This document shows, one piece after another, positions 20,760 to 33,076 of a DNA stretch of 64,000 bases. The notes under the pieces are model-generated. The model was given only the letters and a program-made list of their open reading frames with translations. It did no database searches and was not told where the DNA came from. Positions within the stretch are counted from its first letter, which is position 1, and each line of letters opens with the position of its first letter. The stretch is from Strigamia acuminata (lineage: Eukaryota > Arthropoda > Chilopoda > Geophilomorpha > Linotaeniidae), in assembly GCA_949358305.1 (NCBI GenBank), contig OX442324.1, forward strand, positions 186,001-250,000, written 5' to 3'. Made by a program: the position numbers and the translations under genes.

Positions 20760-23201
20760 ATGAAAAAGGCCACCGACCAGTCGTCAGGCCACGTGCCGAT
20801 TCTCGTGACCGGCAATTACGAACACTGGCACCGTGCGATCAAAATGCTCTTGATGTCCGACGGCGTATGGCACCACGTTACCGAAACGGAGGAGCTAGTC
20901 CAAGCCAACGTGGATGAAGATGTTTGGCGGAAATGGCAACGTCGGAAAGCCCGAGCGCTAGGGACCATTTATTGCCACGTCTCGCAGGCCAAGCAGTCGG
21001 CCCTTGACGGTTGCACCACTCCAAAACAGGCGTGGGACATTTTGGCCAAAATTTATGCCCCCAGCTCTCTCGCCCGCCAAGCGGCGATGCGCCGTGAGTT
21101 CCTTCAGCTCAAGTTGGAGCCCGGCGAAGAAATGGCCGATTTTCTCAGCCGCGTTGACCTTATGGTCCGCCAACTTAAAGACGTTGGTGAAGACATTCTC
21201 CCTCGACACCACGCATATCAGTATTTAGACTTTCTTCCGGACGAATACGACCAGGCGACTTTTGCCATTTACCATTGGCCGCTGGCAGAGTTTACCCCGG
21301 CTAAAGTCTCCGATCAGTTGTTGTCGGAATATCTCCGATTAAAGTCGCATTCAAACCGGAATTCTACGAACTCTTCCGCTTATGCTACTGGGCGACAAGG
21401 ACGTAACCAGTCGCGACCTCCGCGCCCGCTTGCGCAGGTCCGTTGCTTCAATTGCGACGAGCTTGGCCACTACGCAAATAAGTGCCAGCACCCTCGCAGG
21501 CAAGCGAAAGGGCAACAACTGGTAGCTACGCTTCAGACACGGTCTCGCAGCAAGAGTAGACGCCGCAATAAAGGCCCGAATCCGAATCCGAACCAAAATC
21601 AACAGCAACAGGGACAGTTTCGCGAGTCTTCATGCCCGCGCCGAGATGCAGCATACCTCCTGTCCGCACCACCTGTGAGAGAGGTTCCCACCGTTCATTT
21701 CGTCCAATCTCACGAATGGATCGTTGACTGCGGCGCCACCGACCACGTTTCACACGTTAAGTCGTGGTTCTTGGACTTTGTTGATGTCGTCCCTTTTAAT
21801 ATCGAATTGGGACAAGGAAGCTCCAAAGTTACCGGCAAAGGGAATGTTCCAGTCAAGTCGATCATCGATGGCTGTGAATGTACGGTACTTCTCCGCGATG
21901 TTTTATACGCACCTGACTTCGGCGCTAATTTAATTTCGGTTTCGCGAGTTGATAAATGTGGGCATCATATACACATTTACAATTCGGAGTTGCATACATA
22001 TGGGACGGATATCAAACAAAGTGTTCTTCGGGCGAAGCAAAAGTCAGGACTTTACTTCGTAGATGGACTAATTTTGCCATTTGCGTCGCCGACTGTTGTT
22101 TCGAGTACACCGCCCATCTCAACGTCACCTCCGACTACTATGCCGGTGACTCTTGTCACGAAAGAGGAAGATTTTCCCGCGATGCCCTCAAAGAAGTCGA
22201 AGAAGATATCAAACGTTGAAATGACCGACTTCCGCCTGCCTATCTCCTCCAGCACCTCACTAGTGCCTTCTCCTTTCCCGATTATTCCCACTCCTATTCC
22301 CGGATCTCAACAACAACAGATCCGGATGTATTCCAACGTCCTGTCATCTCCTCCTCCTCCCGTTGCCACGACTAAGGCAGTCCCACCTCCTAAAAAGGTT
22401 ATAATGCCGACTGCGAACGTTGCGGATGCCACGGGATTATGGCATGCTAGGTTGGGCCACCTCCACACCAAAGCCATGCGGACTTTGGCAAACAATTCTC
22501 AAGTTTATGGACTCGATCCGGCTGCAGTTCGACAAGAACTTTCCTGCAATACGTGCCGCATTGCCAAGTCCACACGCGCCTCACATAAACCGATTTCCGC
22601 ACCTTCGACGACCAAACCGTTGGAGTTGTTGCACATGGACGTGTGGGGCCCGTCAAGACTGACTTCGATTGGCGGTGCTGATTATGCCTTCTCCATTGTG
22701 GACGACGCGACCCGATATTCGTGGATTTTTCTGATTGCACGCAAATCCGACGTCTTCGCAACTTTCAAAGACTTTGTTTCTCGCGTTGAACGCATTACGG
22801 ATTCCCGCGTCAAATCAATTCGCACCGATCGCGGCGGGGAATTCATCTCTAAGACTTTTGACCGTTATCTCGCTGACAAGGGCATTGTCGCACAACGGAC
22901 CAATCCCGCGAGCCCACAAATGAACGGGGTCGCCGAACGCCTGAACCGGACGATGGGCGACTATCTTCGCTCCGTTACCTCCGAAACCGGTTTTCCGCAC
23001 ACACTTTGGGCTGAACTCGCTGTGACATTTGCGTACGTTAAAAATCGCAATCCGCATTCAAGGCTCAACGAAGAAGTTCCATATGTTTTGTGGCGCCAGC
23101 GTGCCCTCTCCGTCAAACATTTCCGAAAAATTGGTTCTAAATGCTGGGTGCATTTCACCGCACCCGGACGCAACAAAATGGATCCGCGAGCATGGGAAGG
23201 A

Positions 23202-23512
23202 TGTTAACTTGTCGTACTCATTGATTACTCTGTTATTCTGTCGTATTATCAAGCGATAATATTCTCAATTGTTGCATATGTATTTGTTTGCTTTTGCCTA
23301 TTCACATTACGAGTGTTTGCAATGTCTCACATATTTAACTGTCATAATATGCCTCTAGGTGGCACTGTATACTTAAGGAGTCACATGACTTGAGAATAAA
23401 GCTCTCACTCTATGTTTGAATTCACACCTGTGAACACCTGGCTGTTTCTTATCATTGGACTTTTTCCACACCATTGCAGATCAATGCTATTCACACAAGT
23501 TTATAAACAATT
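23202..23512 (+). repeat. Cop-B 5' LTR, first 311 bases
   Basis: Matches the 3' LTR 40229-40545 with about three substitutions. The final CTAACA is found at 34999-35004 beyond Gyp-L. It carries a GAATAAAGC polyadenylation-like signal. Confidence 0.9.
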
Positions 23513-23717
23513 TGTTGTGTTTTAGACTTGTAAATTGATGCGTGATTGTTGTTGTAAAGGGGTGACTCTTTGATTGTTGTCGTGGTTGCGCTAGCAACCA
23601 CGCTTGGAATAAATCAGTTCATATGAAAGCTTCAGTAAGAGTCGGTTGGTTTCTCATTCGGGCCTTGTTATGACAACTAGGCCCGAGTATTTGATGTTTG
23701 GCATACGAAATACCAAA
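23513..23717 (+). repeat. Gyp-L 5' LTR
   Basis: Starts TGTTGTGTTTTAGAC, ends AATACCA(AA). Matches 34789-34993 except one C/T. Contains GGAATAAATC. Confidence 0.9.
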
Positions 23718-23718
23718 T

Positions 23719-23731
23719 TGGCGCAGTAGAC
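23719..23731 (+). promoter_or_regulatory. Gyp-L primer binding site
   Basis: TGGCGCAGTAGAC right after the LTR; the TGGCG start is typical of gypsy PBS. The matching tRNA was not identified. Confidence 0.6.
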
Positions 23732-25841
23732 TTGATGTTTATGCCTGTGTGTGGAAAGGAGAATGGATTTGAACTGGAGTTGAGTGAAGTGAAAGCAAAG
23801 GTGAACTTTGCGAAATTTTCGTTCTGGAACGTGAGTTTGGAACGTTCGGTTTGTGCCGATAAAGTTTTAAGTTCGATTAGCCAAGCTAAGATAGCCAGGC
23901 CTGTTGCATCGAATCAGCGCCGTGTGATACGACGCCTGCTACGATTTTCGAGAGAGTTGCTAGGCGCGCTTTTCAAGTTTGCGCATTTGCATTTTGTTAT
24001 TTTAACCAGTTTTGTTTTTTTTCTTCTTTTCTTCTCGTCTTGTGTTTGCTGTGAGTTTCGCCTGTGTGCGTGGACGAATCAAGACATGGCCGCTCCTAGA
24101 ATGGTGTTGGGCCACCCGGGCCCGTTCGACGGAAAGATGGCGGCTGACTGGGACCGATACCTCGAACGAGTAGATGAATTTTGTTTGTTAAATGACATTC
24201 CCGATGCGAAAGTTAAGTCCTTGCTGCTGTCGTTAATTGGCCCCAAAGCTTATCAAGAGTTACAAAAGGCCGTCCATCCCGAGAAGCTTCCAGCCAAGAA
24301 TTACCAAGAGATTGTCGACTTGATGCGCCTGCATCTTGAGCCGGTGGCTCAACCCCACGTATGTCGCCAACGTTTGGGTTTGCGGATAAGGAAGCCGGAG
24401 GAGACCGTCGAAGAATACCTGACGGTACTCAAGGGGTTGGCGCAGCCATGTGGGTTTGTAACCGTCAATGAAACCGACAGCAGTGTTTTAGACGCATTTT
24501 TGAGAGGAATTAACAATAGCGGAATGAGAAAGTATATTATGTTGAGCGAAAATCTGACCCTGAAGCAAGCGGTGAAGCTTGCAACATCATACGAGGCTGC
24601 CATGGCTACGCCGTCGAGCGTTGGTGGCGCTGAGGTGACGGTGGACGTCCCCTCTCACTTGACCGACACTGAAGTCCATCAGGTGAGGCAGTTCCGTCCC
24701 GCGAGACGTGGAGGCGGGCCAAGCGGTGGCGCTCCTGGCCAACAGGCTCGTGCGGGTTTTAGCGGCGCTCGTGCCCGTTTTCCGCCGTCTGATCGTGGGC
24801 AGCGCAGAGGGGGAGGAAGAGGCGGAGTACGACCTCCAGTCAACATTGCGTGTTGGCATTGTGGGGGCCCGCATTTTAGGCATCAATGCCCCGACTGGAT
24901 CCAGGGAGCTGGTGTTGGACGTGAAGACAGTCGAGACGAGAATGCCACTGGTCCCAAACCGGAATTTCGGCAGAAATCGGTCCCCATCAATGCCGTGTCG
25001 CGTTTTGATTACGACGACGATGGCCTCCCTCCAGATCTATACAGATCTAACAGATCTAACATCTATACAGTAGAAGGTGCCAGCAGGAGATTTCCACCTT
25101 TCCTGTTTCAGTTGGAAGTCTTTACCAGGGCTTGGCTGTTTCATGTGGATTCCGGCGCGGAAAGGTCACTCGTGACCTGGAGCCAGTTCGCCTCTCTCGC
25201 GGACACAGGTGCGTGCTTCCCCGCTATGCGTAGGACAGAGGTTGTTTTGAGAGCGTACACGGGTGTACCAATTGTGGTTTTTGGAGAAGTGAGCTTGCCT
25301 GTCAGCCACCGGGGGAAAATTTTGGATCTGATTTTTTTAGTGGTAGATGGTTCTGGGCCGAATCTCCTTGGTAGGGATTTGATTGCACAGTTGCAAATCG
25401 AGGTTGCACAGGGGGTGCATGACCAGGTGGGGGAAATACCCGAACAAGTGCAGGTCCATGCATCAACCAATACGAGCTTGCAGGAGCAGCTTAATGAGTT
25501 GTTAGTTAAACATGAAGATGTTTTCAAAGTTGGTTTAGGAGCATTTAATGGCCCCCCCATCGACCTGCAAATGAGGGAAAATATCTCCCCTCGTTTTTTT
25601 CGACCCAGACCAGTGCCCATCCCGTTAAGGCCCCAGGTCGAGGCTGAGATTGATCGACTGGTCGCCGAGGGCATTTTTGCCCCTATTACGTTCTCGGAGT
25701 GGGCCACCCCACTTGTGGTGGTCCGCAAGAAGGATGGCGGCGTACGTCTCTGCGGAGACTACAGGTCGACGATTAACGCCGCCATCCAGCCGGACCCCTA
25801 TCCATTGCCGGCCATAGCCGACATTTTCGCACAGGTGGGGG

Positions 25842-25973
25842 AAGCGAAATATTTCTCGAAACTTGATTACAGGCACGCGTACTTGCAGTTGCGCCTGACC
25901 GCCGCGATCCTAAGCGAAATATTTCTCGAAACTTGATTACAGGCACGCGTACTTGCAGTTGCGCCTGACCGCC
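25842..25973 (+). repeat. 70-bp tandem duplication in Gyp-L RT
   Basis: AAGCGAAATATTTC begins at 25842 and again at 25912; 62 bases match exactly. Seventy is not a multiple of three, so the RT frame shifts here. Confidence 0.93.
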
Positions 25974-27150
25974 CGATCCGCGAGGATCGCGGCGGTCAAC
26001 ACCATCAAAGGGTTGATGGCCGTCAGTCGACTTCCTTTTGGGACGATATCGAGCTCGGGCATCTTTCAGAGATGCGCCGAGGGGGTAGTGGCCGGGATTA
26101 GGCGCATTTTTGTATACCAGGACGACATCTTGGTCGCCACCATCACCATTGACGAGCACTTGACCATTTTAGGTTTGGTTTTGGCCAGACTGGCCGAGAA
26201 AGGGCTGCGGCTGTGCCGCACTAAGTGTGTTTTCTGCGTGACGAGTCTGGAGTTCTTGGGGTTCCGACTGTCTAGTGGCGGCGTATCACCTTTGGCCGAG
26301 CGGGTCAGGGCAATCACCCACATTCCACCCCCCTCGGACGTCACGCAGGTAAAGTTCTAGGCTTAATTAACTTTTACGGCCAGTTTGTCGCTGGTTTGTC
26401 AACACTTGCAGCACCGCTATATTTGTTGTTGGTCAAGGGGCAGCCGTGGGTGTGGCTGGACGCGCAGAGGGCTGCTTTTGAGAAGATCAAGATGGCCCTG
26501 GTGTCGGCCCCAGTGCTCAGGTTTTACGACCTGAACAGGCCAGCGGTGGTGGTCGCTGATGCGTCCCCGGTCGGTGTGGGTGCGGTTCTGGCCCAGACGG
26601 GTGACGATAGAAAGGAATGGCCAGTTGTGTTTGCCTCGCGCTCCTTGTCGTCTGCAGAGCGTAATTACGCGCAGATAGACAAGGAGGCGTTGGTCATCAT
26701 GTTCGCCGTGAGACGATTCCACCAATACATCTGTGGTCGTCGTTTCACGGTGTTCACTGACCATCGTCCCCTCTTGGGCATTTTGGGAAGGGACCGCCCC
26801 ATATCTAACATCATTTCCCCTGGCATGCTTAGATGGTCCCTTGCGCTTGCGTGTTATGATTACCAACTTATTTTCAGGAAGGGAACTGACGTGTCTAATG
26901 CCGACGCTCTTAGTCGTGCCCCCGTGGATGAGCCCTCATCTATGCGAAGTGTAGTACACACGTTTTTGACTGAGCTGGCTGCTCAGAGTTTGATTGGGAG
27001 GGCTGAGCTTGTCGCAGCCACGAGGGCGGACCCCGTTTTGGTGGAGGTAATACGGATGGTGAGTGGAGGCGTTTGGGAAGATGATCACGTGGCAGTCCAA
27101 TTTAAGCCTTTCAAGGAGAGATTTTTCGAGTTTTCACTGGACGCCGGGGT

Positions 27151-27487
27151 TGTTGATTTGTGGTACAAATCATTAGCAAAAGCCCAGCTTTGCAGTGGTG
27201 TGGAAAACCCAAAACATAGAAAAGAAGAGACAGGTGTGTGCAGGTGAATATCTAAGCATAGAGTGAGTTTATTCCAGTTGATCACGTGATCCAAAGGTAT
27301 ACAAGTGCCACCTATAGGCGTGAAATGGAAGTTATACATATCAAATGTAAACACTACAAATGCTCGTAAGGCAAAGTGTTAATATGCATGACATATATAT
27401 ACAAAAGGGACAATTAGCAATCGTAGTTGCTTGATAATACGATACAATAATATGTACAATGTCTTTAGTAAATATTATAACCCAACA
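27151..27487 (-). repeat. Cop-M 3' LTR
   Basis: 337 bp, plus-strand ends TGTTGATTTG and ATAACCCAACA. PPT (minus strand GAGGGGGCCGAT) at 27488-27499. Differs from the other copy at only two bases. Confidence 0.93.
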
Positions 27488-27505
27488 ATCGGCCCCCTCG
27501 TATAA

Positions 27506-30500
27506 TCAAGCGCTTAACGTACAAATGTCAACAAGGAAGAGATTACAAAAATGCAAAAGGTCAACCTTGTCGACGGACTTAGTAAAAATGTCTGCAAAAT
27601 TATATTTCGTCCCCACGTGTGAGATCTGGAGGTTGTTTCTCCTAACAAGCTCTCGGATGAAATGATATCTTATATCGATGTGTTTGGTTTTGCGATTTTC
27701 GATATTCGACTTGGTGAAGTCTACTGCCGAAATGTTATCGCAAAGAACACGATGGTAGAAGTGATCTGCAAGTTTAGGGACAATCTCGTGTAGGACTCGG
27801 ACGATCCAAATATAATCCTTCACTGTTTCGGTAAGGGCCACATATTCGGCTTCCATAGTGGAGAGCGTCACATTTCGTTGTTTAAAAGTTCTCCAATAAA
27901 TTGGTGCGCCGCCAAGAGTTATTAAAGTCCCTCCAATGGAAATCCGATCGTCTCAATTATTAGCATAATCGGAGTCGCTGTATCCAATGATCTCAATTTG
28001 ATTATTTGGGAAAAGCATCAGTCCTAAGTTCTTGGTGGTTCTAACATAGCTGAGTAGGTCCAGTAGGACGATCCAGTGGTCCCAGCCCGGATTGGATTGG
28101 AACTGACTCAGTATATTAACTGCGTACGTAATGTCTGGTCTGGTTCTCGAAGCGATGAAGGCCAGACACCCAAGTAGGTTCCTGTAAGGGATTCCCTCCA
28201 TTTGTTTAAAGTCATCTATCGTGGTTGGGCACTGCTTCTTTGTGAGAACAGTTGATTTCGTCATCGGCTGCGATCTAATCTTGACTAATTCCAGATGGTT
28301 TTTGAACTTGAGCAGGACCTTATTTATATAAGTCCTTTGATGTAACACCATCTGTTGATTATGTGGATGGAATTCCACTCCCAGCAACTTCTTTGTTTTT
28401 CCCAAAATCACGAGATCAAATTGCGTTTTGACCATATTCAGGACGTTCATGGCATCCTCGTACTGTCTACCGAAAACAACGAGGTCGTCGACATACACAA
28501 TTAAGTATGCCACGCTTCCGAACTTGTAAACGCAATTACACCAGTTGACATGCTCCAATCCAAGTTTTAACAAAGTGTCCTCCAATTCGATTCCCCATTC
28601 TCGGCCTGATTGGTGTAGACCGTATATTGCTCGAAGGAGTTTGCATACGTAGTTTTCCTTCCCTTTGCAAATAAATCCCTTGGGTTGGCGCATATATATG
28701 GTTTTTTGCAGCTTAGCGTAGAGATAAGCGCACTTGACATCAGCCTGGATATAGGACCACTTTAACATGCACACTAGCAGCGTAAACATAAAGCTTACAA
28801 TGGAGAAGTCGACCACAGGCGAGAAAGTCTCTTCATAAGACTCGCCGTAGATTTGCGAGAAACCTTGCGCGACAAGTCTCGCTTTATATCGGGCTATCTC
28901 TTCCTTTTCGTTCAGCTTGATTGTGTATATCCATTTACATCCAATCACTTTAGTATCGGGAGGCGGTGGAACCAACTCCCATACGTCGCGTTCGTGCATA
29001 GTGTCGATCTCGTCGGACATCGCTTGATTCCACTCTCCTTTTTGTGGCAAGTTAGCAATCTGCTCAAAGCGTGTAGGAATGTGAACTTCGAGGTGATTGG
29101 CTTCAAAATCAAGGGTTAATTCGTCTATATCTGCGTCTGAATAGTCTGCTGTTGTATTCGATTCAGATGGCTTCTTCTTTCTCTTGTCCTCGAAAAGATG
29201 TTCAGGAACACGGAGATTGTGGTCCCTGCAGTAACGTTTGACTTCCGGTATCGAACGCAATCTTGGTTTGTCGTATCCTTCGATAGTGTACTCAATATCT
29301 CGCTGTCCAGTTGGTCTTGTCTTTTCTGTCTTCTTCCAAACAAGATCAGGTATCGTAGGTATTGGATTCATAAGACATGGTTGCGGTAAAATGCCCTGCA
29401 GTTTTACCCCTGCTTCAGCTCCAGGTATGTTTGGTTTGGGTCGAAGCTTTTCATCCGGTAATCTGAACTTCAATTTCAGTTGAGGAAATTCTTCTTCCTC
29501 TTTCTTCACAATAGGTTGCGGTGGAGGTAGCGGTGGTCTTACATCTTCATCCGAATAGTACTGACGATCGATGTTATCATCCAAGTTGTCTTCTAGGTTG
29601 TCGATATACGTTGTATATTTCTCTGGTAGGCCCAGCACGCCTTCAACTCCGCGCCTGCTCTCGACAAACTTTACGTCGCTAGTTTTGATCACTTTGGAAA
29701 ATTCAGGTAGCCAGACCCTGTATTTTTTTGTTATCCGGGAATAGCCAAGCATAATTCCGTGCAGTCCCTTATTGTCTATTTTGCCATCTCGAATTTTCTT
29801 TTGCACGAAACATAAACTCCCAAACTTCCTCAAGTGTCGAAGCGATGGTTTACGGCCATAATACAGTTCCATTGGTGTTTTATCTGAATTTAGTTTGGCA
29901 ATCCTATTTCGGAGATAGTTGAATGTGAGGATTGCTTCGCCCCAAAAACGATGTTCCAATTGCGCGTCGTAGACGAGTGCGCGCATTCCATTCGCCAAAG
30001 TCTGGTCAAGCCTCTCAGAAACTCCATTCTGCTGAGGTGTGTATGCGTTGGTTCTTTCGTGTGCAATTCCTTGTCCCTCGAGGTACTCCCCGAACTTGTT
30101 GGAACAAAATTCCATCCCATTGTCCGTTCGAATTGCTAGAACCGACTTTCCGAGCAATCGTTCTATTCGTTTCACATGCTTCTGAAATATCTCGAATACT
30201 TCATCCTTTTTCTTCATTAGATACACTGTTGAGTAACGCGAATAGTCATCTGTGATGGTCAGGAAATATCTGTTTCCTGAGAGCGTTGCTGTCCCAAATG
30301 CTCTGCACACGTCCATGTGTAGCAATTCTAGTGGCTGTTGCGATCTAATTCCAGGTATTGATTTGTGCGAAACCGACTTCTTTTTCGCCAAGGTGCAAAC
30401 ATCACACTGTGTGATTGGGACATCTAAAACTGGCAATCCAATCACCGCATCCCGCTTGCTCATGTGTTGCACGCTTGGAAAATGGATGTGTCCCAAACGT

Positions 30501-31987
30501 TTGTGCCAAAGTCTGGCTTCTTCTGGGTTAGATGCAGTTCTCGTTGCTCCAGTCGGCTCTTGTTTTTGTTGTTCGCCAACAATAGCTTTGTTGTCTTGTT
30601 TCTGTTTCAACTTCCCGAAATCTGGTTTCTGATCACTTGTTTGAATGTAATACAGCCTGTCCCTTTTCACAGCTTGCATCAATTGTCGTTTCCACTGCGG
30701 ATCATAAATCTTCACTATTCCGGAGCCAATTGCGACCTTGCATCTTGCTTCATCTATACATGGTCCCGACATCAAATTTCTCCTCAAATCCGGTGCGTAA
30801 TAAACTTTCTTTAAAGTTATCGGAATTGTTTCCTTCCCCACGACGCACATCACACAGACATCCCCGACGCCTTGGATTTGGATCAATGTTTTTTTATCCG
30901 CTTGGCTGATGGTCCCAGTGGTTTGTTTGAAGTTGAGAAACTGATCTTTTTCCTTACAGAAATGTCCTGTTGCCCCCGTGTCGTATATCCAACAGTTGTT
31001 GGGTGTACTGCACTGCAGCATCTCTTCTTTGTCCAATTCTGTCAAAAATCCGACGTCCATCATATTAGCGTCCAATTCTTCGACGCTGTTAGTGTTCAGG
31101 TTGCTATTTGATGGCAATTGCGTCGTGCAATCTCTCGCCCAATGGCCTGGTTGATTGCAGCGAAAACACGGCCCCCGTCCCGATGATCCGGTCGTGTTTC
31201 CACGAAAATTTCTGAAATTCTTGCCGCCCCTATAGTTTGATCGGCCGCCCTTTTGTCCGCCTCCGTATCCACGATTGTTTTGGCTATTGTTTCCCTGCTG
31301 CTGTTGAGATTTCGGCGTGTTTTCAGCGCTCTTTGTGTTGGAATTGCTTGGTCCAGTGCTGAAAGCATCGATTATCTGTCCCTGACCCGAATCTCGTCTC
31401 TGTTGTGCAAGTCGGCCCTCTTCTGCCACCAATTCGGCCTCGACCTTCTCTAATGTAAAATTTATGTCTTCCCATCTGTAGATACTTTGAACGATTGATT
31501 GGTATTGTTGAGGTAAATACCGAATCAACTGTTAAGCTTGATATAAGTCCTCCAACTTGTGTTTCACATCGGCCAATTTCTTTGCGGCGTTTCGTATCTT
31601 TGCTGCAAAAATCCCAATTGTTTCCGTTGCCTGGTCATATTTTAAACTGAAGAATTCGTCCAACAAACGAATGATCCGCGCTCTGGAAACTGGTTCAAAG
31701 TTGGTTCGCAGCGTATTCCACGCCTTTTTCGCGTCTTCAATCCCGTTGAGCAGTTCATGGTATTGGTCTTCAATCGAGTAGTAAATCAGGCTGAAGGCGC
31801 GTCCTTTCCGCAGTTTGTAATCTGAGCGATCACGCCATGACGCTCCCGGTGCCAACGCCTCCTCAGTTCCATCGGTGAAACCCCAACAGCCATGATGCAT
31901 TAAAAGTACTTTTATCTGTTGTTTCCAGGAATCATAGTTCTCTCTGTTTAGCAAGGTGATTTTCCTCTCTGGTTTTTCTGAATCCAT
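27506..31987 (-). pseudogene. Cop-M gag-pol with two in-frame stops
   Basis: From ATG 31987 (MDSEKPERK) to the stop at 27506, 1494 codons in one phase. A TAA at 31532-31534 replaces the Phe of the Gag YQAFQLIRY stretch and a TGA at 27953-27955 replaces an Arg codon in RNase H (DYANNRDDR). Otherwise complete: knuckle CFRCNQPGHWARDC, protease YDTGATGHF, GAG-pre-integrase (CDVCTLAKK), integrase DDE (MDVCRAF, RTDNGMEF, NGVSERLDQ; Asn of the ERLNQ motif is Asp), RT YVDDLVVFG, RNase H. A full polyprotein would need suppression of both stops, so it is presumably dead or moved in trans. Confidence 0.9.
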
Positions 31988-32077
31988 CTTGTTCCTTGTG
32001 TTTGATGATTCGAAATTTGTTGAAAAACACACCACTTCACTTTGAAATTCAGCAAAAACACTTTTCTCTACTGAGTA

Positions 32078-32103
32078 CTCGCAACTGTGTGCAATGTTGC
32101 GAG
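32078..32103 (-). promoter_or_regulatory. Cop-M leader stem CTCGCAAC/GTTGCGAG with TGCA loop
   Basis: An 8-bp perfect stem, about 90 bases upstream of gag. The outermost pair is C-G here but A-T in Cop-D and Cop-I. The loop contains TGCAC. Confidence 0.65.
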
Positions 32104-32341
32104 GTTAGTTCGCTCTTAGTATAAGTTAGTAAATCCTCACACAACTCTAAGCTAACAATTGTATTCAAAATATATTCGAAATAAACAAAAAGTTCTAGTC
32201 TTCAAAAGTTGTATTGTTGATTTCGCCTCGTTTTAATGTCTGTTCCGCGTCGACAAACTCGTTCATCAAATCAGGTGTCGTCTCGTCACAAGAATCCGCT
32301 CGTTTTCCGTCGTTTTTGCGTCGGGTTTCTCCTTTCTCGTT

Positions 32342-32356
32342 CACACTTCACGTGTG
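32342..32356 (-). promoter_or_regulatory. Cop-M leader hairpin CACAC-GTGAA-GTGTG
   Basis: Same 15-base hairpin as in Cop-B, D and I, on the minus (sense) strand. Confidence 0.65.
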
Positions 32357-32614
32357 GTTGGCGAGAATAAATGTCCTTGTTTCACACTCGAAGAAACGTT
32401 TACAATTCGTAAACCCCAACACGTCGCCGATACGTGCTTCGCCTCGTAGCACGGAAAAACGTACAAAATCAAAAATTCGGAAACGAAAAAAACGAATAAT
32501 TAATGGGTTTAATATCTTTCAAACCCCAAATAGTGTTCCTGTGCTGTTTAGTGACTCTCTGCTGCTTGGAAATCCACGGAATCTCGGCAAAAACACAAGT
32601 TGTCATCCTCAGTT

Positions 32615-32631
32615 GTGGGCGCCGCCATTTT
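32615..32631 (-). promoter_or_regulatory. Cop-M leader ATGGCGGCGCC motif
   Basis: AAAATGGCGGCGCCCAC on the minus strand, upstream of CTTGTGTTT as in the related leaders. Confidence 0.55.
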
Positions 32632-32727
32632 GAATAAATTAGAGGAAATTTCTTTCTTCACCTCTAATTGGTTTCAACTTGTTGAAAATGACTTCAAATG
32701 GTTTTCCAGGGTTTTCCCACGTTGTTT

Positions 32728-32738
32728 GGCCCATAACC
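32728..32738 (-). promoter_or_regulatory. Cop-M primer binding site
   Basis: GGTTATGGGCC on the minus strand, complementary to the anticodon stem-loop half of initiator tRNA-Met, as in Drosophila copia. Confidence 0.85.
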
Positions 32739-32739
32739 T

Positions 32740-33076
32740 TCTTGATTAGTGGTACAAATCATTAGCAAAAGCCCAGCTTTGCAGTGGTGTGGAAAACCCA
32801 AAACATAGAAAAGAAGAGACAGGTGTGTGCAGGTGAATATCTAAGCATAGAGTGAGTTTATTCCAGTTGATCACGTGATCCAAAGGTATACAAGTGCCAC
32901 CTATAGGCGTGAAATGGAAGTTATACATATCAAATGTAAACACTACAAATGCTCGTAAGGCAAAGTGTTAATATGCATGACATATATATACAAAAGGGAC
33001 AATTAGCAATCGTAGTTGCTTGATAATACGATACAATAATATGTACAATGTCTTTAGTAAATATTATAACCCAACA
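32740..33076 (-). repeat. Cop-M 5' LTR
   Basis: 337 bp, identical to 27151-27487 except two bases within seven positions of the PBS-side end (TCTTGATTAG against TGTTGATTTG). Confidence 0.93.

Larger units (their letters stand above)
31988..32727 (-). promoter_or_regulatory. Cop-M untranslated leader
   Basis: About 740 bases between PBS and gag with the same ordered signals as Cop-B, D and I: ATGGCGGCGCC motif, GYGAA hairpin, then the TCGCAAC stem just before gag. Confidence 0.75.
27151..33076 (-). mobile_element. Cop-M, class 1 Ty1/copia element (minus strand)
   Basis: 5926 bp, flanked by GGGGT (27146-27150 and 33077-33081), inserted in Gyp-L integrase. Two 337-bp LTRs, PBS, leader, gag-pol with two stops, PPT. 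It is the innermost member of the G > C > B > L > M chain. Confidence 0.93.

Noticed and set aside
23732-25936. Gyp-L ORF as a complete Gag-Pol
   Set aside because: It ends at the 70-bp duplication; RT, RNase H and integrase continue in other phases and beyond Cop-M.
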